DNA of 64,000 nucleotides from Theropithecus gelada. Its lineage: Eukaryota > Chordata > Mammalia > Primates > Cercopithecidae. The notes under the pieces are model-generated. The model was not told where the DNA came from. It did not search any database and was given only the letters and a program-made list of their open reading frames with translations. Both the position numbers and the translations under genes were made by a program. This document shows positions 12,490 to 23,659 of the stretch, in pieces. Position 1 is the stretch's first letter, and the number at the start of each line of letters is the position of its first letter. Location: positions 27,023,166 to 27,087,165 of the forward strand of contig NC_037680.1 in the NCBI RefSeq assembly GCF_003255815.1. Reading direction: 5' to 3'.

Positions 12490-12991
12490 AAGTTTGTGAG
12501 AGGATAGGAAAAAAAAGATGCTAACTAACGTACATTCAATTACTAAACTAAATAACAAAAAGCCCTGTGTACAGTATCTTCTGTATCTAGAGAAAGGTTT
12601 AAGAAATGAAGTCCTCTAAAAATATTGTTAATACAAAAATGTACCGTTTGTATTGAACTGGATCTACAATTTAAGTGAATTAAGAAATAAACTATAAAGA
12701 ATTGTTTTAAAAGGGCAGCTGCTTGTGTCTTTTATGAAAGGAAATTCTACCATTAGAAATTTGCCACTCTCTTTGGGACTCTAAAACTTTTATGTTGAGG
12801 CATTTTAAGACAGAGATTTGAGAAATTGATGGAATTACTCAAATTTTGGTCTGTATCCAGGTAGATGTATATTTATTTGGAGCCATCTATGTGGGGATAA
12901 TTAGTCATTTAAGTGTTAACAATATCAAAATACATTTTAGGTGCTTGCCTTTGTAATTTGTCAGGAATTAACATTAGAAGCCCTTAAATAA

Positions 12992-13296
12992 GGCTGGATG
13001 CAGTTGCTCAGGACTATAATCCCAGCACTTTGGGAGGCCCAGTGGGACGGATCACTTGAGGTCAGGAGTTCGAGACCAGCCTGGCCAACATGACGAAACC
13101 CTGTCTCTACCAAAAATACAAAAATTAGCTGGGTGTGGTAGCAGGCGCCTGTAATCCCAGCCACTTGGGAGTTTGAGGCAGGAGAATCGCTTGAACCTGG
13201 GAGGCGGAGGTTGCAGTGAGCTGCTAAGATTGGGCCACTGCACTCCAACCTGAAACAACAGAGTGAGACTCTGTCTCAAAGGAAAACAACAACAAC
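12992..13296 (+). mobile_element. Alu (AluS type), sense
   Basis: It starts GGCTGGATGCAG, has GGTCAGGAGTTCGAGACCAG and GCCTGGCCAACATG, and ends in a CAACAA-type tail. The flanks AGAAGCCCTTAAATA (12976) and AGAAGTCCCTAAGTA (13301) are a diverged target-site duplication. Confidence 0.9.
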
Positions 13297-13654
13297 AGAA
13301 AGAAGTCCCTAAGTAACTAGTGATTAAATGTTGACTTCCAAGTATTTTTACTCTCCTTCTTACACATGCCACATGCACATTGTCTAATGCCACAACATGC
13401 AATGTTTATATTTTTAGTTTATTCTGTGCTAGTTGTGCTTTTAGTTTAGTAATAGAAATATATTACTTTAGTTAGATGGATGGAATCTTGTAATGTTTTG
13501 TCAGACTGATAGTAAGTACTAAGTATGGGATATTACAGAGAAGAGGAAAAAAATTTCTGGGAAGAATGCCAGACAATGTTTGTGTTTTCCTTTAGAAGTG
13601 ATTGTTCGGTGGTGGGAAGGGGCTTAGTTTAAAAAAAAAACAAAACAAAATTAA

Positions 13655-13751
13655 ATTGACAGGGCCTAAAGTGTTGTATGGCCAATGCAGAAATTTTATT
13701 TGAAAATTTATTTTCTTTCTTCATTTATCTAACTTGTCTATCAAAAGTCTT
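13655..13751 (+). repeat. Duplicated block, copy B
   Basis: This is the second copy of the block at 12395-12489, about 1.26 kb downstream and in direct orientation. An A-rich tract precedes it. Similarity fades on both sides. Confidence 0.9.
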
Positions 13752-13936
13752 TTGGGACATTTTGGACTTTCTGCTAACTTTTGAACAGTGTTACTTTTCA
13801 TAATGCTTAAAAGCAACCCAGGGCAGCCAAATAGGAGAGGTGACTGCCTCTAGGATGTGTATCAATACAGAAGAGAAAGGCTATCAAAAGACTCAATGTG
13901 TCTATAATTGTACGGAAACCAAGTAGTAAAATGAGT

Positions 13937-14246
13937 TTTTTTTGTTTGTTTGTTTTTTGTTTTTGAGACGGAGTTTTGCTCTTGTTGCTCAGGCTGGAGT
14001 GCAATGGCATGATCTCGGCTCACCGCAACCTCTGCCTCTCGGGTTCAAGCAATTCTCCTACCTCAGCCTCCTGAGTAGCTGGGATTACAGGCGTCCACCA
14101 CCACACCCACCTAATTTTTGTATTTTCAGTAGAGACGGGATTTCACCATGTTGGCCAGGCTGGTCTCGAACTCCTGACCTCAGATTATCTGCCTGCCTCG
14201 GCCTCCCAAAGTGCTAGGATTACAGGCATGAGCCACTGCGTCTGGC
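13937..14246 (-). mobile_element. Alu (AluS type), antisense
   Basis: A T-rich tail at left is followed by GAGACGGAGTTTTGCTCTTG, and the element ends GCCACTGCGTCTGGC. ATGAGTTTT before it and CTGAGTTTT after it fit a target-site duplication. Confidence 0.92.
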
Positions 14247-15546
14247 AAACTGAGTTTTCAAGTAGGAAAGAAACTACGTAATACACAAAAGTAATACACA
14301 AGAATTTTAGATTTTTTTTTTAATACTCATAATCTTGCTTCTTAAAAGTTGAAGCGACATAATTATGAAAAAAACTGTTGGTGATTATGGCCTGTTAAAT
14401 GATTCTATATCAATTGTTATTTAAGGTCATTATGAATTATCAGTTTACCATCTTTTACTGTATTTAAAGCTACTCTTAATACGTATTGTTAATTTTCTTC
14501 ATTAGCTGGTTTTAAATGACCAAATATTGCTTTGATGGAAAGGTTTGTCATGAGGTTTTTATGCTTTGTTTTATTTTTGTTCAGATTTCTCACTCTTAAC
14601 ATTGCTGGTTCCTCAAAGGTGATTTCACATTATCTTCATAGCAAGCAGAAGTGATCCATTTTTACTCTTTCTGTAACAGATTGATGTTTTATTAAAAAGA
14701 GGGCCTGCATCTTCCCAAGTAAAATAAAGCACTAAAAAAAACCTTAATGTAGGTAGTGTCTTTTCAGTGTAATTGACACTTTTAGGTTGGATTTAGTACG
14801 AACTAGTAGGAACTACTGTGTGCATGTTTGTTTCCTTAATCTGTCTATTTTAGGAGCTCTGTTCTGACTTTGAGAATTTACCTTTTACCTCTTATTCTTG
14901 TAAATTTCTGCCTGATTTTGGTTTTTGTGCATTCAAAAAAATAGCCTATAAATTCTGATTCAAGTATTGGCCTCTAGCTGCAGTCACCATTATCCCTTCT
15001 CCCCGCAAAGAAGAACATCTAATATTAGAAATCTGTTTTGCACAGTCTCGGTAAAACTTGTACTTACTTGTACCTGTTTTGATGTAATTCATCTTATGAG
15101 TTAGGGCCAGAGAACTGCGTAGAACTATTTTGATCTGAAAACCTGGGCATTTGTAGATACTCTACACATTTTGTAGCTGTAGGCAAAAATAATTTTCTGT
15201 TGTGTGTTAGGTATCTTTGAAGATATCTAACTTATTCTGGGCAATATACAGTATATGTTTCGTGATAGTAAGACTAAAATATTGGAAACAAATTACCAGT
15301 GAAGTGAAACATAGGATAAATATGTATAGAAGCAAGCTTTGTTTTCTCAGAAGTTTGTAAGATAAAACATTTAGAAACAGCTAACTACCCAACCCAATAA
15401 ACCAAATCATTTTTATCTTTTGCTTTCTTATGCTTAGGGAAAACAAATAAGGGACTGTGAAAAGCAAAACGTTCTTCTGTGTATTCTAATTTGACAATCC
15501 TTTTAATACCTGTGGCCATTTAATCAGCATATTGTATACCTCTTGT

Positions 15547-15603
15547 TTTTATTTATATTTATTTATTATATATATATATTTATTTATATTTATTTATTTA
15601 TAG
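15547..15603 (+). repeat. AT-rich microsatellite (ATTT/TA)
   Basis: This is an interrupted (TTTA)n tract with a (TA)n core. It is low-complexity and no other element is seen here. Confidence 0.85.
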
Positions 15604-17711
15604 TGTCCTGAGTTTTGTTCTGTTCCAACACAGTTTACTCATTAATCTTTAAAATACTACCTCTATTCTTTTAATGACTTCGAAACCTCTCCTGGCTATA
15701 CCCAATACTACAGAATATAGAATGCTCTAGTCCAGTGAGGGCAGTCTTGTCAAACACTCTGGTTATTCACAACCCTGTTTATTTGGTCTTCATCTTCCCT
15801 ACCTCTGTTCAACTTATAGTTCTGTGTCTCCTTAGTAGCCCTGCTTTAGTTTCATTTTCTCTGTAAAGCCCTCTTTTTTCTTACTATTCTAGGCCTTGTG
15901 AATTGTTGATTTAGTGCAAATTTAACTGAATTCCTATACTGTGCTAGGCACTGATGATACTTCATCTGTGTATGTCCAGTATTAAGCAAAGTTTCCTCTA
16001 AAAAAAAATTTCTAAAAAAAAAAAGTCATCTTATATTCGAATCCTTACAAAGTTTTTCATATTTTGAGCTCTCTCTCAATTATTTCGAATAGAAGTATAG
16101 TATTTGGAGAAGATAGATGAGCTTGAAATGATGCTAGTCAGTACTAGTTTTAAAAGTCTGTAGAGGTTTCCTGAGGGAATAGATATAAGGGTATAGTAAA
16201 AAGTTTAAACAAATTAGAAATTGTTTGTGGGCAGGGAGTTAACACTCTTATAATTTGTTGTGAAAAAAGCCTTTAAAATCACTTTTAAAAGAGATATGTA
16301 AGAAGTTACATTGTGAAGATCATAGTTTGTACCTGTAGAACAATTAAAAAACCAACCATCTTAAAATCATGTGAATGGATATTTGTGGCTTGGAAAAACA
16401 TTTTCAATGATGGTATTATGACTTCCAAAAGTATTGTTTCTCAGAACGACTTAAATGGAAGTAAAGATTATTCACTTCATGATACTTACAGATTTCTCAG
16501 AAAGTAATGAATGATACTTCTGGAAGATGTAGGTAAAGTTTGAATAAAGTTATTTTGTAAAATTTATGTGCTTTGTGATTTTAAAACATTCATAAGACTA
16601 AATTAATAAAATTATATATTGGACTGTGTGATATACATGGAAAGGTTTGTATATTTCAAATTGGTAAAAATTTAAAAAAAGAACTTTTTATTGGGGAAAA
16701 TTGGGAAATCCTTTGTGTTGAGGTTTGCCTGATACTCATTTATTTATGGTAGCTTGCAAATTTCTGGGCAGTAGGATGATTATTAAGCATAGTGAGAGAG
16801 TGTTAAATAATACTTACTGAACTAATAAAATTCTGTATACATTTACTTATTGATGCCACGAAAGATTATACTATACCAGAATTTTCCAATTACCTAAAAT
16901 TCTTTTGTGTAGTATTTTTAATACTTTAAAAAATTTATACTGTGAGATGTTTTGGATTAAAACCATCATTCAATTTAATCCACCTTCTGTAGCTGATTCC
17001 TTGGACTTGTGGTTTGTCCCCACAGTGGCAGGAGTAATGACATGTGAAAGGGAAACAAGAATTGCTTTGTAGGTTGGATTTATTACATTTGAAACTTCAT
17101 TAACTCTTCCCAGAGGACTAAGTTGCCTGTGGTAGGCACAAGTGTTGGAAAGAGATTGTTTCATACCTCTTTATACTATATCTCAATGAGTTTTTGATGG
17201 TTTCAGACAGCATTAGAATATTTTTCCAGAAATTCCTCAAATTGGTAAGTTCCCAGAACAATTCTTATTTTTCTGCTTAACATTGGTTGCATACATAGGA
17301 GAATTGTGATAGGTGAGCTAGTCACAGGGCTGTGAAAGACATTGTCATCTTAATCAGAAAAAAGTGTAGTGAAATTGATAATTGTAAAAGATTTGAATTT
17401 CATCCACCTGTTTCAAAGAGTAGAGGGAAAACAGTAGTAGTTGGTTGGTTTTTATTCAATTGTTGTAATGTGTTTTTGCATTTTATCATTCGTTAAGTAC
17501 TGTTTGTGTTTAGAACTCAAGTAAGATGGATAGTCTTAGACCCTAGTGGCATTTTTTTTTTTTTTCTTTTTGGAACATTTGTTTTACTTTGATTTAATTC
17601 AAAGCTGCGGACCACAAAAATTCCTTAATGCCAATGATAAAATTGTTAGATATTTCATCATATTGAGAATGACACATTCTAAGCAACTATAACTGTACTC
17701 TACAAGAAGAC

Positions 17712-17995
17712 AAGGCTGAGTGCTTGGCTCACACCTATAATCCCAGCACTTTGGGAGTCAGAGGCAGGAAGATCTCTTGAGGCCAGGAGTTCAAGACCAG
17801 TCTGGGCAAAATAGCAAGACCTTATCTATACAAAAAAATAAAAATAATTAGCAATGTGTGGTGGCACATACCTGTTGTCCTAGTTACTTAGGAGGCTGAG
17901 GCAGGAGGATCGCTTGAGCCCAGCAGCTCAAGGCTATAGTAGGCTGTGATTGCACCAATGCATTCCAGCCTGGGCTAGAGAGTGAGATCTTGTCT

Positions 17996-18028
<33 letters not shown>

Positions 18029-18036
18029 AAAAAAGT
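17712..18036 (+). mobile_element. Alu (AluJ type), sense, long A-tail
   Basis: It starts AAGGCTGAGTGCTTGGCTCA and has GAGGCCAGGAGTTCAAGACC and GCTTGAGCCCAGCAGCTCAA, diagnostic of AluJ. The tail is about 30 A. Confidence 0.9.
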
Positions 18037-18395
18037 TTAAAGAAGGGAAAGTAGTGAAAATGTGATTAAAGAATGTAATAGATGGAAGAGTTTAGAAAAA
18101 AAAAATGTTTAATTTTATGTTAAGCTACATCAAGGTATTTTTTGATTGACTACATCTATTTGACAATTTACCAAATATTAATTGAATGCCTTCTGAGTTT
18201 CAAGAATTGTGCTAGATATTAGGGATTCAGTCATGAAAATATTACACCATTTGCTTGCAAGAAACTGACAGTCTGGTGAAGGACATGCCATTCTATCACC
18301 ACCTTCTATCTTCTGTCTAAATAAAGACATGTCAGTTTAGGTCATTCTAACTCATATATCTTCTCTGGTCCTTAAATCAGGTGTCCATCATTATT

Positions 18396-18565
18396 TTTAT
18401 AAAAAATTAATTTTTAATTGACAAATAAGAATTGTGTATGTTTATTATCAACATGGTTTGAAATATGTATATGTTGTGGGATGGCTAAATCAAACAAATT
18501 AACATATGTATTACCTCATATATGCAGTACTTATTTTTTATGGTGAGAACACTTAAAATCTAACC
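18396..18565 (-). mobile_element. L1M 3' UTR fragment, antisense
   Basis: TTTTTAATTGACAAATAAGA, ATGTTGTGGGATGGCTAAAT and GGTGAGAACACTTAAAATCT are the reverse complement of the L1MA-type 3' UTR. It probably belongs to the same insertion as 18838-20236. Confidence 0.65.
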
Positions 18566-18837
18566 CCAGTGGAATTCTCACATGTAGAAGAACGTATATA
18601 GATAACTGATTTAAAAATCAGTGAGTAAATATAAAACAGTTACATTGGATTGCAAGAAGTGTGCACTTTGAGAGAAGGAGGAGTCCTGATTATAAGATTT
18701 TTAGGATTTTATTATGCATACCTTGAGAAAACTTGGAAATTGTCACCATATGAGAGGTTTGCCTGGGAGGCTTTCTGCAAGAGCTGGGCTTTCCGGAACT
18801 ACTGGAATAATAGAGTGAGAACATTCAAAATGTATTT

Positions 18838-19494
18838 GCCTGAACCATGTCTGACTGCTCCAGCTCCATTTATTGGAAAAGCTATCCCTTTTCCATTGAA
18901 TTGCCTTAGCTTATTTGTCAAAAACGAATTAGACATATTTGTGTGTGGTTCTCTTTCTGGGTCCTGTATCTTTTTCACTGATCTGTGTTTCTGTCCCTCT
19001 GTCAGTACCTTGCTGTCTTTATTATTGCAGCTACACTGTAAGCCTTAACGTTGGGAAAGTGGGGAGTGATTTCTCCCACTTTATTATTATTTTTCAAAAA
19101 AGTTTAGAATATACTTGTTTATATCTACGGTAAAACTTGCTGAGATTTTGATATGAATCACATTACACCTATATATCAATTTAGGGAGAATTGACATCTT
19201 TTCAGTCTTCCAATCCATGAACAGTTTGTTTTTCCAAATGTTTAGGTTTTATTTGACTTCTTTCATCAGCATTTTAAAATTTTAATCATAGGGATCCTAT
19301 ACATGTTTTGTTAAATTATACCTCAGGATTTTATTTTTCTTCGGAGCAACCGTAACTGGTATTGCATTTTTAATTTTAGTTTCACTTGTTCATTGTCACC
19401 AAATACAAATGCAGTTGATTTTTGTGTCTTGTTCATCTATCCCGTGACCTTACTTAATTCACTTATTAGTTCGGGGCTGGGGCTGCTGCTGCTG

Positions 19495-19525
<31 letters not shown>

Positions 19526-20236
19526 ATTCCTTCGGAATTCCTCCATATACCAGCATGTCATCTGCAAATAGAGATGGTTTTATTTTTTCTTTTCTAGACA
19601 GTAAGCCCTTAAGTTCTTTTCCTTGCCTTATTGTAGTAGTTACAACTTGCAGTACTGTGTTTCAGTTCAGTGTTAGAGTGGTGAGAGTGAAATTGTTGAC
19701 TTGTTTCTGAGCTCACTGAAAACATTTGTTCTTTCACTGTTAAGTATGACGTCATCAACTGTAGGTTTTTTGGTAGGTGCTTTTTATGACATTAAGTTCC
19801 ATTCTATTCCTAGTGTTACTGATAGTTTTTTTTTTTAATTATTATGAATGGTATTCAATTTTATCTAATGTTTTTTTCTGCAACCACTGATATGACCATA
19901 TGATTTTTCACGTTTAGTCTGTTGATTTGTTAGATTGTGTGGTTGATTTTTGAATCTTGAGACAGCCATGTATGTCTGGAGAAGATCCCACTTTGCTGTG
20001 ATATAATACTTTTTCTTTTTAAAAATATATTGTTGGATTCTCTTTGCTAAAATATTGTTTAGGACTTTTGCACTTGGGTTAATGAGAGATACTGGTCTGT
20101 GTTTTTCTTTTGGTGCTTTGTTTTTGGTACCGAGCTAATACTGGTCTCATAAAATGAGTTGGGAAGTCTCTTTTATTTCTGGAAGAGGTAGTATAAAATT
20201 GGTGTTGATATATTAATCATGTTTTTAAAAAACAAA
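18838..20236 (-). mobile_element. L1M ORF2 fragment, antisense
   Basis: CTCCATTTATTGGAAAAGCT, CTTTTTCACTGATCTGTG, TTGGGAGAATTGACATCTTT-like sequence near 19180, CCTCCATATACCAGCATGTC near 19540 and CTGGTCTCATAAAATGAGTT near 20140 are typical antisense L1 ORF2 sequence. The 3' UTR piece lies at lower coordinates, as expected for minus orientation. It is old and broken by many stops. Confidence 0.75.
19483..19522 (+). repeat. (CTG)n followed by T run, inside the L1
   Basis: Nearly six CTG units run directly into about 24 T. This compound tract lies in antisense L1 sequence. Confidence 0.9.
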
Positions 20237-20298
20237 ACTTGAATTGTCCTCAGATACAGTTGCTTGAGGTGGAAAGTTTCTCATAGAAGTAGACTTCT

Positions 20299-20597
20299 GG
20301 CCAGGTGCGGTGGTGGCTCACACCTGTAATCCCAGCACTTGGGGAGGCCAAGGCGGGTGGATCGTGAGGTCAGGAGATTGAGACCATCCTGTTTAACACG
20401 GTGAAACCCCATCTCTACTAAAAATACAAAAAAATATTAGCCAGACTTGGTGGCGGGTGCCTGTAGTCCCAGCTACTTGGGAGGCTGAGGCAGGAGAATG
20501 GTGTGAACCCGGGAGGCGGAGGTTGCAGTGAGCCGAGATCGCGCCACTGCACTCCAGCCTGGGCGACAGAGCGAGACTCCGTCTCAAAAAAAAAAAA
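20299..20597 (+). mobile_element. Alu (young, AluY-like), sense
   Basis: It starts GGCCAGGTGCGGTGG, has GATCGTGAGGTCAGGAGATT, GAGACCATCCTG and CCGGGAGGCGGAGGTTGCAG, and ends in 12 A. These positions are diagnostic of AluY. GAAGTAGACTTCT before it and GAAGTAGACTTTT after it are the target-site duplication. It lies at the end of the L1M block. Confidence 0.93.
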
Positions 20598-20849
20598 GAA
20601 GTAGACTTTTGCAGAGTTATGGAAAACATTCTACCAAATTTCAGATTCTGTGTATTGCTATTTTTTTTTAATGGTAGGAAGAATGAAGCAGTCGGTACTA
20701 GTCATTAAATCATAAGCAGTATGTTGAATATAGAACTATTATATAAATTAACTCATACTAGATTATGTGATTAGACTTACTGATTTACTGTAACTAAACA
20801 GTGTGAATTACGGTTCTGGAAAAGAATTTGGAAATTGAATCAATCTGCT

Positions 20850-20955
20850 TGATTTTATAGATGTGGAAACAAGGTAGTGAGGGATTTGGTACCTTGTCCA
20901 AGGTCACAGTTTGTGAAATAGATTCCAGATTCAGGCCACGGTCTATTAAGCCAGT
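20850..20955 (-). repeat. MIR fragment, antisense
   Basis: TTTTATAGATGTGGAAACAA, CTTGTCCAAGGTCACAGTTT and AGATTCCAGATTCAGGCC are antisense MIR sequence. Confidence 0.55.
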
Positions 20956-21044
20956 GGATTTTACCTAGGGAGGAACATTAGATTACCAGTGGGTCCTTCC
21001 AGAAAAACAAAAACAACAAAAAACTCCACACATGGGCATATACT

Positions 21045-21178
21045 ATATTCTGTATACGTAGAAGTAGCAGCCCTTCTTTTATAGAATATAGTTGAGACAG
21101 ATTACCAGAGGAGTTTGCAGTATGTCAGTTCATGCTATTTTTTCTTCCGTAGTTGAGAGGAAGTCCATGGCACAATTA
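21045..21178 (+). repeat. Duplicated block, copy 1
   Basis: GTAGCAGCCCTTCTTTTATA, GTCAGTTCATGCTA and AGTTGAGAGGAAGTCCATGG recur in the same order at 22705-22733 plus 23047-23150, where an Alu splits the copy. Identity is roughly 75-80% over about 130 bases. Confidence 0.75.
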
Positions 21179-21183
21179 GTATA

Positions 21184-21282
21184 GTGTGTGTGTGTGTGTA
21201 TGTGTGTATACACATACGTGTACTCTCTATATAGTAGCGTGTATATATGTAGTGTATGTATGTGTATATTTATATATATACT
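21184..21282 (+). repeat. Compound (TG)n/(TA)n microsatellite
   Basis: A (TG)n run grades into mixed TATG/TACA and TATATA steps over about 100 bases, next to the copy-1 duplicated block. Confidence 0.9.
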
Positions 21283-22267
21283 CAAAATAAACTTTTCACC
21301 TGCCCATTCCCAGGACCTACATAATGGCCCTCAGATATCTGAATGTGAGAAAATATAGAGGGGATTGTGATGCACATCATTGGTTAAGAACTGCTGTACT
21401 AAACCCTGCCTGCAAACCTTTTATACTTATATCTTTTGAAAATGTCAATAGTAACTACTTAGAGTTACTTTGATAGAATAAACCTATGGGTAGAGATTTG
21501 AAGTTTCAGAAAGTTTTAAATTGGGAGATGTCGTTAAAATTTAGTATACGTAAATAACCGTGCCATCCTTTTTAGAACTATACCTTTAAAGTTGTAATGT
21601 AAGCTTAAGAATATAAAAATACATATAATTTACTTATTTTTATAATCATTATGTTACTATATTGAGTTCTTTTAGAGACTTAATGGGATAGAGACTGATT
21701 GCAGAATCAGCTTGAGGAGGGGTGGGGAAATTGTCACAGCATTCCCCATAAGCCATTTTCTTTCTACTTATGAAAAATATCACTCTAGTTTAGATGTAGA
21801 AAACCATCCTGAATCCTATTTACCTTTAAAAAATAGTGGAAATATCTTTTTATTAAGTAAAATGGCCCTTTGTTTATCTTTTATGTAGACTAGGATGGCA
21901 AATACAAGACACTAATGCTGCTCCCCTTCCCTTCCAATACTGTAAAATCCTCTCCAAAAATATTCTCACAATCTTCCGTGGTGTAGTGCCCCAGGCAGCC
22001 ATTATTAATGCTGATTGCAATCGACACCGAAGGTAAAACCTATTTGGCATTTTTGCTCTGGGCAGTGTTCAATTTTTTTGTCAGTTTTGTTTAGTTTTAG
22101 GGGTGTTCCTATGCCTGAGTGGGATTCTTCTTTTGAAAACTGGAAATAGTTGCATAGTGGTTTTTAACATGAATGAAATGGGTGATAATTCACAGAGCCT
22201 CCTTTCCCAACAAAATAAACAAAAGTTAGGTTAGACAGACTATTGGGATTAGGACGTTGTTTTAAGC

Positions 22268-22592
22268 CAGGAGGTAGCAGACTGCACAACCTATGGGCCA
22301 AATCCATCTTGGAGCTAAGAATGATTTTTATATTTTTGGATGGTAGCAAAAAAAGAAGTCCAAAAAAAACGAATAATATTTTGTGAGTTGTAAAAACTAC
22401 ATGAAATCCAATTTTCAGTATCCATAAATAAAGTTTTAATGCAACATAATCATGTTCATTCATGTATTGTCCATGGATGCTTTTGTGCTACAAGGGCAGA
22501 GTTAAGTAGTTGTGGCAGACCACATGGCCTGTAAAGCCTGAAATATTTACTGTCTGGAGCTTTACATAAAAAAATTGCCATCCCTGTTTTAA
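22268..22592 (+). repeat. hAT-type DNA transposon copy
   Basis: GGGCCAAATCCATCTTGGAG, GCTAAGAATGATTTTTATAT, CATAAATAAAGTTTTAATGC, TGCTACAAGGGCAGAGTTAA, CTGTAAAGCCTGAAATATTT and CATCCCTG near the end match, in order, an abundant non-autonomous hAT-type element that I cannot name surely. Confidence 0.6.
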
Positions 22593-22732
22593 GACAACAA
22601 TGGGGCATTGAATATTGCTTTTGTATTATTTGGTAAAGGAGGAAACTTACATTGCTCATATTTTCAACACGTTTCTGAAAATAATTTAGAAAGTGCCTAT
22701 TGTTTGCATACAGGTAAGTGGTGGTAGCAGCC

Positions 22733-23046
22733 TTTTTTCTTTCTTTCTTTCTTTTTTTTTTTTTTTTTGAGACAATCTCTTTCTGTTGCCCAGGCTGGCG
22801 TGCAGTGGCACGATCTCGGCTCACTGCAGCCTCCACCTCCTGGGTTCAAGGGGTTCTTCTGCCTCAGCCTCCTGAGTAGCTGGGATCACAGGTGTGCGCC
22901 ACCGTGCCCAGCTAATTTTTGTATTTTTAACAGAGAAGGGGTTTCAGCATGTTGGCCAGGCTGGTTTTGAACTCCTGACCTCATTATCCGCCTGCCTTGG
23001 CCTCCCAAAGTGCCAGGATTACAGGAGTGAGCCACCATGTTGGGCC
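22733..23046 (-). mobile_element. Alu (AluS type), antisense
   Basis: A C/T and T tail leads into GAGACAATCTCTTTCTGTTG, and the element ends GCCACCATGTTGGGCC. It is inserted within the second copy of the 21045 duplicated block. Confidence 0.92.
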
Positions 23047-23150
23047 TATTCTTTTATACACAGTTGAGGTGGAGTTACCAGAACATAGTTTGCACTGTCA
23101 GTTCATGCTGTAATTTCTTCCACAGTTGAGAGGAAGTCCATGGCACCATT
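23047..23150 (+). repeat. Duplicated block, copy 2 (right part)
   Basis: TTCTTTTATACACAGTTGAG, GTCAGTTCATGCTGTA and AGTTGAGAGGAAGTCCATGG match copy 1 at 21070-21178. The left part of this copy (about 22705-22733) lies on the other side of the Alu. Confidence 0.75.
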
Positions 23151-23208
23151 ACTGCCCACAAATACTGGCAACTTATAACTACATCGCTGTGCTAGTATAT
23201 TGTAGAAC

Positions 23209-23625
23209 TACTGTTCTCAAACTTTTTAGTCTCAGGACTTCTTTAGAGCTCTTAAAAATTAAGACCCCAAAACTTCAAAAAAATATGAGTGATATATATC
23301 AATATTTACCATATCAGAAATTAAAGAAAATGTTTAAATATTAACTTATATAAAATAACAGTAATCCATTATGTTAGTAAAGAACAAGTTTTTATGAAAA
23401 ATATTTTCCGAAACAAAATAATTAGTAAAATTTTTACAATCTCTTAATGATTGTCGTAGTAGAAGAAAACTGGATTATTGTATCTGTTTCTCCATTCAGT
23501 TTGTTGTGATATGTTATTTTGATTGAAGCATATGAAGGAAATCTGGTCATACATAGATACATAGTTAGAAAAAAAGTAAGAGTATTTTAATAATGTTTTT
23601 TAAGATATGGGTGTGTTTCTTTGAT
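23209..23625 (+). repeat. hAT-type DNA transposon copy, second family
   Basis: CTGTTCTCAAACTTTTTAGT, CTCAGGACTTCTTTAGAGCT, TATCAATATTTACCATATC, CTCTTAATGATTG and GTTGTGATATGTTATTTTGA follow a common hAT-type consensus that begins with a TGGTTCTCAAACTTTT end. The family name is uncertain. Confidence 0.6.
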
Positions 23626-23659
23626 ATCATACCATAACTCAAGGTATGGCAGTTTCTTT

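Larger units (their letters stand above)
12280..12554. repeat. Inverted repeat with 46-base arms and ~183-base loop
   Basis: The left arm 12280-12325 contains AGTAATTGAATG, then GTTAGTTAGCATCC and a T run. The right arm 12509-12554 is its reverse complement (A run, GATGCTAACTAAC, CATTCAATTACT). The core of 36 positions has about 34 matches and one bulge. The loop holds a (TG)n tract and a copy of the 12395 duplicated block. It may be a decayed miniature transposon or an inverted duplication. Confidence 0.8.

Noticed and set aside
13052..14217. Proline- and tryptophan-rich open frames around the two Alus
   Set aside because: Frames of the kind LxPRLECSGAISAHC and VAGITGxxHHA are standard Alu translations.
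18650..19048. 132-residue open frame in intron 1
   Set aside because: Its right half is antisense L1 ORF2. No known domain, no splice sites and no coding-like pattern support a gene.
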